In this document: piece after piece, positions 61,765 to 64,000 of the stretch
Numbering within the stretch: the stretch's first letter is position 1
How the letters are laid out: each line of letters starts with the position of its first letter
NCBI RefSeq assembly: GCF_900129905.1
Contig: NZ_FQXG01000007.1
Coordinates: 186,001 to 250,000 of the forward strand
Direction: 5' to 3'
Length of the DNA stretch: 64,000 nt
Source: Ferrimonas marina
GTDB lineage: Bacteria; Pseudomonadota; Gammaproteobacteria; Enterobacterales; Shewanellaceae
Notes under the pieces: model-generated
What the model was told of the DNA's origin: nothing
The model's input: the letters and a program-made list of their open reading frames with translations, nothing else
The model's database searches: none
Made by a program: the position numbers and the translations under genes

Positions 61765-63867
61765 TTACTGTCCAACCGAATGGACAATCTTGATCTGTTT
61801 GTCGTCCGGGATCTCCTGGTAGGAGAGTACCCGTAACGCCGGAATCGTGTGTTTAACAAACCGCGACAGGGTAGTGCGCAGCAATCCAGAGGTCAGCAGA
61901 ACCGCTGGTTCGCCCACCATCTCCTGTTTTTGCGCCGCCTCTTTCAGCGACTTCTGCAGTCGCTCTGCCAGGCCTGGCTCCAGGCCGCTGTTCTCGCCGT
62001 TGGAGGCCTGCAGTGACTGGTGCAGGATCTGCTCCAGTTCCGGCGACAGGGTGACCACGGGGATCTCCCGCTCCGGTCCATTGATCTCCTGCACGATCAG
62101 TCTCTTCATCGAGATGCGGCAGGCCGCGGTCAGGACATCCGGATCCTGGCTCTTGGGACCATACTCCACCAGGGTCTGAACCAGGGTGCGGGTATCGCGG
62201 ATCGGCACGCCCTCGTTGAGCAGGTTCTGCATCACCTTGACGATCACCCCCAGCGACAGGATATCCGGCACCAGCCCCTCAACCAACTTAGGCGACTGCT
62301 TGGCGAGAATATCCAACAACTGTTGCGCTTCTTCGTAGCCCAGCAGCTGGGCGGCATTGTTATTGAGCAGCTGCGACAAGTGAGTGGCCACCACGGTGGA
62401 GGCATCCACCACGGTGTAACCCAGGGTCTGGGCATAGTCGCGCTGGTCTGGATTGACCCAGACCGCCTCCAGGCCAAAGGCGGGGTCCACCGTCGGTTGG
62501 CCCTCGAGCTTACCGAACACCTGGCCGGGGTTGATGGCCAGCTCACCGTCGTGGCGGATCTCCGCTTCTCCCACCACTACGCCCATCAAGCTGATGCGGT
62601 AGGTGCTGGGGCCGAGATCCAGGTTGTCACGGATGTGCACTGGCGGGATCAGAAAACCAAACTCCTGGGACAGCTTCTTGCGCACCCCCTTGATGCGGGA
62701 CAGCAGCTCACCGCTTTGGCCCTTGTCCACCAGCGGGATCAGGCGGTAACCCACCTCCAGGCCGATGATGTCGACGTGGTTGACGTCATCCCAACCCAGC
62801 TCCTTGTTGGGCTCCGATTCGAGCCGTTCGGTGTTGGCCTTGGCCTCCTGTACCTCGGCGTCAGCCTTGGCCTGGCGCTGTTTCTTCATCATCCACCAGG
62901 TCGCGCCCGCCAGGCCCAGGGCCAAGCTGAGAAACGCCAGGTGGGGCATGCCGGGCACCAGGCCCATGACGAACAGCACCCCGGCGCTGATCCCCAGCAC
63001 CTTGGGGTTGTCGAACATCTGACGGGCGACCTCGTCGCCCATCTTTTGGGATTCGTTTTGCCGGGTGATGATGATGGCGGCACCGATGGAGAGCAGCAGT
63101 CCGGGGATCTGTGCCACCAGGCCGTCACCGATGGTGAGCAGGGTGTAGATCTCCACCGCCTCGGACAGGCTCAGGCCATGCTGGGCCATACCGATAACAA
63201 AGCCACCGAGGATGTTGATCACCAGGATCAGGATGCCGGCAACCGCATCCCCCTTCACGAACTTGGAGGCACCGTCCATCGAGCCGTAGAAATCCGCTTC
63301 CCGGGCTACGTCGGCACGGCGTTCACGGGCCTGCTCCTGGTTGATCAGGCCAGCATTGAGATCCGCGTCGATGGCCATCTGCTTGCCAGGCATGGCGTCC
63401 AGGGTAAAGCGGGCACTTACTTCGGAGATCCGGCCGGCACCTTTGGTGACCACCACAAAGTTGATGATCACCAAAATCAGGAACACCACCAGACCGACGG
63501 CGTAGTTGCCACCGATCACCACCGAACCGAACGCCTCGATCACCTTACCGGCGGAGTCCGGACCGTTGTGCCCCTCGAGCAGAACCAGGCGGGTGGAGGC
63601 CACGTTCAGCGCCAGTCGCAGCAGGGTGGCCACCAGCAACACGGTGGGGAAGGCAGCAAAATCCAGCGGGCGCAGGGTATAGATGGCCACCAGCAACACC
63701 ACCAACGCCAGGGCGATGTTGAAGGAGAACAGCATGTCCAGCAGGACAGCCGGCATCGGCAGAGTCACCATGGCCAGGGCAGCCAGGACCAGCAGCGGAG
63801 TGCCTATGCCTTTAATGTGGGTAAGCCGGTTCTGATAGAGCGAACCGAATGTGGCCTTGAGATCCAT
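61765..63867 (-). CDS. flhA: Flagellar type III export gate protein FlhA
   Basis: A 700-residue export gate protein. The first half has about eight membrane helices, with the conserved RISEVSARFTLDAMPGKQMA, AIDADLNAGLINQEQARERR and ADFYGSMDGASKFVKGDAVA between helices 4 and 5. The cytoplasmic C-terminal half forms the nonameric ring that binds chaperone complexes. It follows flhB by 55 bases on the same strand. Confidence 0.97.
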   Translation of the reverse strand: MDLKATFGSLYQNRLTHIKGIGTPLLVLAALAMVTLPMPAVLLDMLFSFNIALALVVLLVAIYTLRPLDFAAFPTVLLVATLLRLALNVASTRLVLLEGHNGPDSAGKVIEAFGSVVIGGNYAVGLVVFLILVIINFVVVTKGAGRISEVSARFTLDAMPGKQMAIDADLNAGLINQEQARERRADVAREADFYGSMDGASKFVKGDAVAGILILVINILGGFVIGMAQHGLSLSEAVEIYTLLTIGDGLVAQIPGLLLSIGAAIIITRQNESQKMGDEVARQMFDNPKVLGISAGVLFVMGLVPGMPHLAFLSLALGLAGATWWMMKKQRQAKADAEVQEAKANTERLESEPNKELGWDDVNHVDIIGLEVGYRLIPLVDKGQSGELLSRIKGVRKKLSQEFGFLIPPVHIRDNLDLGPSTYRISLMGVVVGEAEIRHDGELAINPGQVFGKLEGQPTVDPAFGLEAVWVNPDQRDYAQTLGYTVVDASTVVATHLSQLLNNNAAQLLGYEEAQQLLDILAKQSPKLVEGLVPDILSLGVIVKVMQNLLNEGVPIRDTRTLVQTLVEYGPKSQDPDVLTAACRISMKRLIVQEINGPEREIPVVTLSPELEQILHQSLQASNGENSGLEPGLAERLQKSLKEAAQKQEMVGEPAVLLTSGLLRTTLSRFVKHTIPALRVLSYQEIPDDKQIKIVHSVGQ

Positions 63868-63922
63868 ACAACGACTTAATATTGACGTAAGCGGCTCGAA
63901 TGCAATTTTCGCGCCAGTATTA

Positions 63923-64000
63923 TTATTGTGACTCGTCGTCTATCTCAGGCTCCTCCACCCAAAGTTCGGCGGGGATCGGCAGATCGGAAGGCAGGGGGAT
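63923..64000 (-). CDS. flhB: Flagellar export protein FlhB (C-terminal end)
   Basis: The last 25 codons of a gene entering from the right edge on the minus strand. The residues read IPLPSDLPIPAELWVEEP and then an acidic IDDESQ, followed by two stop codons. Position directly upstream of flhA and a Pro-rich then acidic tail fit FlhB, but the piece is too short for a motif-based call. Confidence 0.65.
   Translation of the reverse strand: MPLPSDLPIPAELWVEEPEIDDESQ

Noticed and set aside
62020-63879. Long open frame (619 codons) opposite flhA
   Set aside because: It is antisense to a full-length flhA and has shadow-type composition.

Overview
The window is 64 kb of chromosome from a GC-rich gammaproteobacterium. 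Several gene strings point to the Alteromonadales/Aeromonadales side of the class: the polar-flagellum order flhB-flhA-flhF-flhG-fliA-cheYZAB followed by parC-parP-cheW, the pilT-pilU pair, and the yggS-proC-yggT-yggU-rdgB-hemW and yggL-trmB-mutY-yggX strings. GC content and gene content suggest something like Ferrimonas, but this is inference. No phage, insertion sequence, CRISPR array, tRNA or rRNA gene was found.

Layout. 1-14.2 kb: the 3' end of ndh, two tandem-repeat arrays rich in CTAG, ruvX-yqgE, yciH, a DUF4136 lipoprotein, a thioesterase/threonine aldolase pair, a possible 30-residue protein, mscS, a SRAP (abasic-site) protein, DUF924, an RND efflux pump with its adaptor, and the pilT-pilU retraction motors. 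14.2-19 kb: the compact yggS-proC-yggT-yggU-DUF4426-rdgB-hemW cluster. 19-23 kb: an inserted block with a broken TonB-like lipoprotein gene (in-frame TGA), a DUF885 lipoprotein, a stretch dense in predicted hairpins, and a LysR regulator. 23-27.2 kb: yggN, glsB, yggL, trmB and mutY. 27.2-29.4 kb: a second inserted block between mutY and yggX, led by a GEMM-I type (c-di-GMP family) riboswitch candidate in front of a secreted protein of unknown function.

29.5-36 kb: yggX, an AlkB-type alkane monooxygenase followed by a thioesterase, a secreted unknown protein, DUF3010, and a chromosomal ParM/StbA-like actin with a coiled-coil partner. 36-51.2 kb: eutBC, an AttH/FtsX/ATPase transporter operon, an alkaline phosphatase, a YfcC transporter, and secreted or periplasmic proteins (amidohydrolase, FG-GAP propeller, S9 peptidase). 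51.3-64 kb: one long leftward flagellar and chemotaxis operon that enters the window in flhB and ends at a terminator behind a DUF2802 gene. Its ParC/ParP proteins and a CheA with a repeated linker motif suggest active polar placement of the chemotaxis array.

The strongest candidates for follow-up are the riboswitch-led block between mutY and yggX, the hairpin-rich stretch at 21.6-21.84 kb, the ParM-like pair, the heptamer array behind ndh, and the nonsense codon in the TonB-like gene. All family assignments come from reading motifs by eye; no database search was run.
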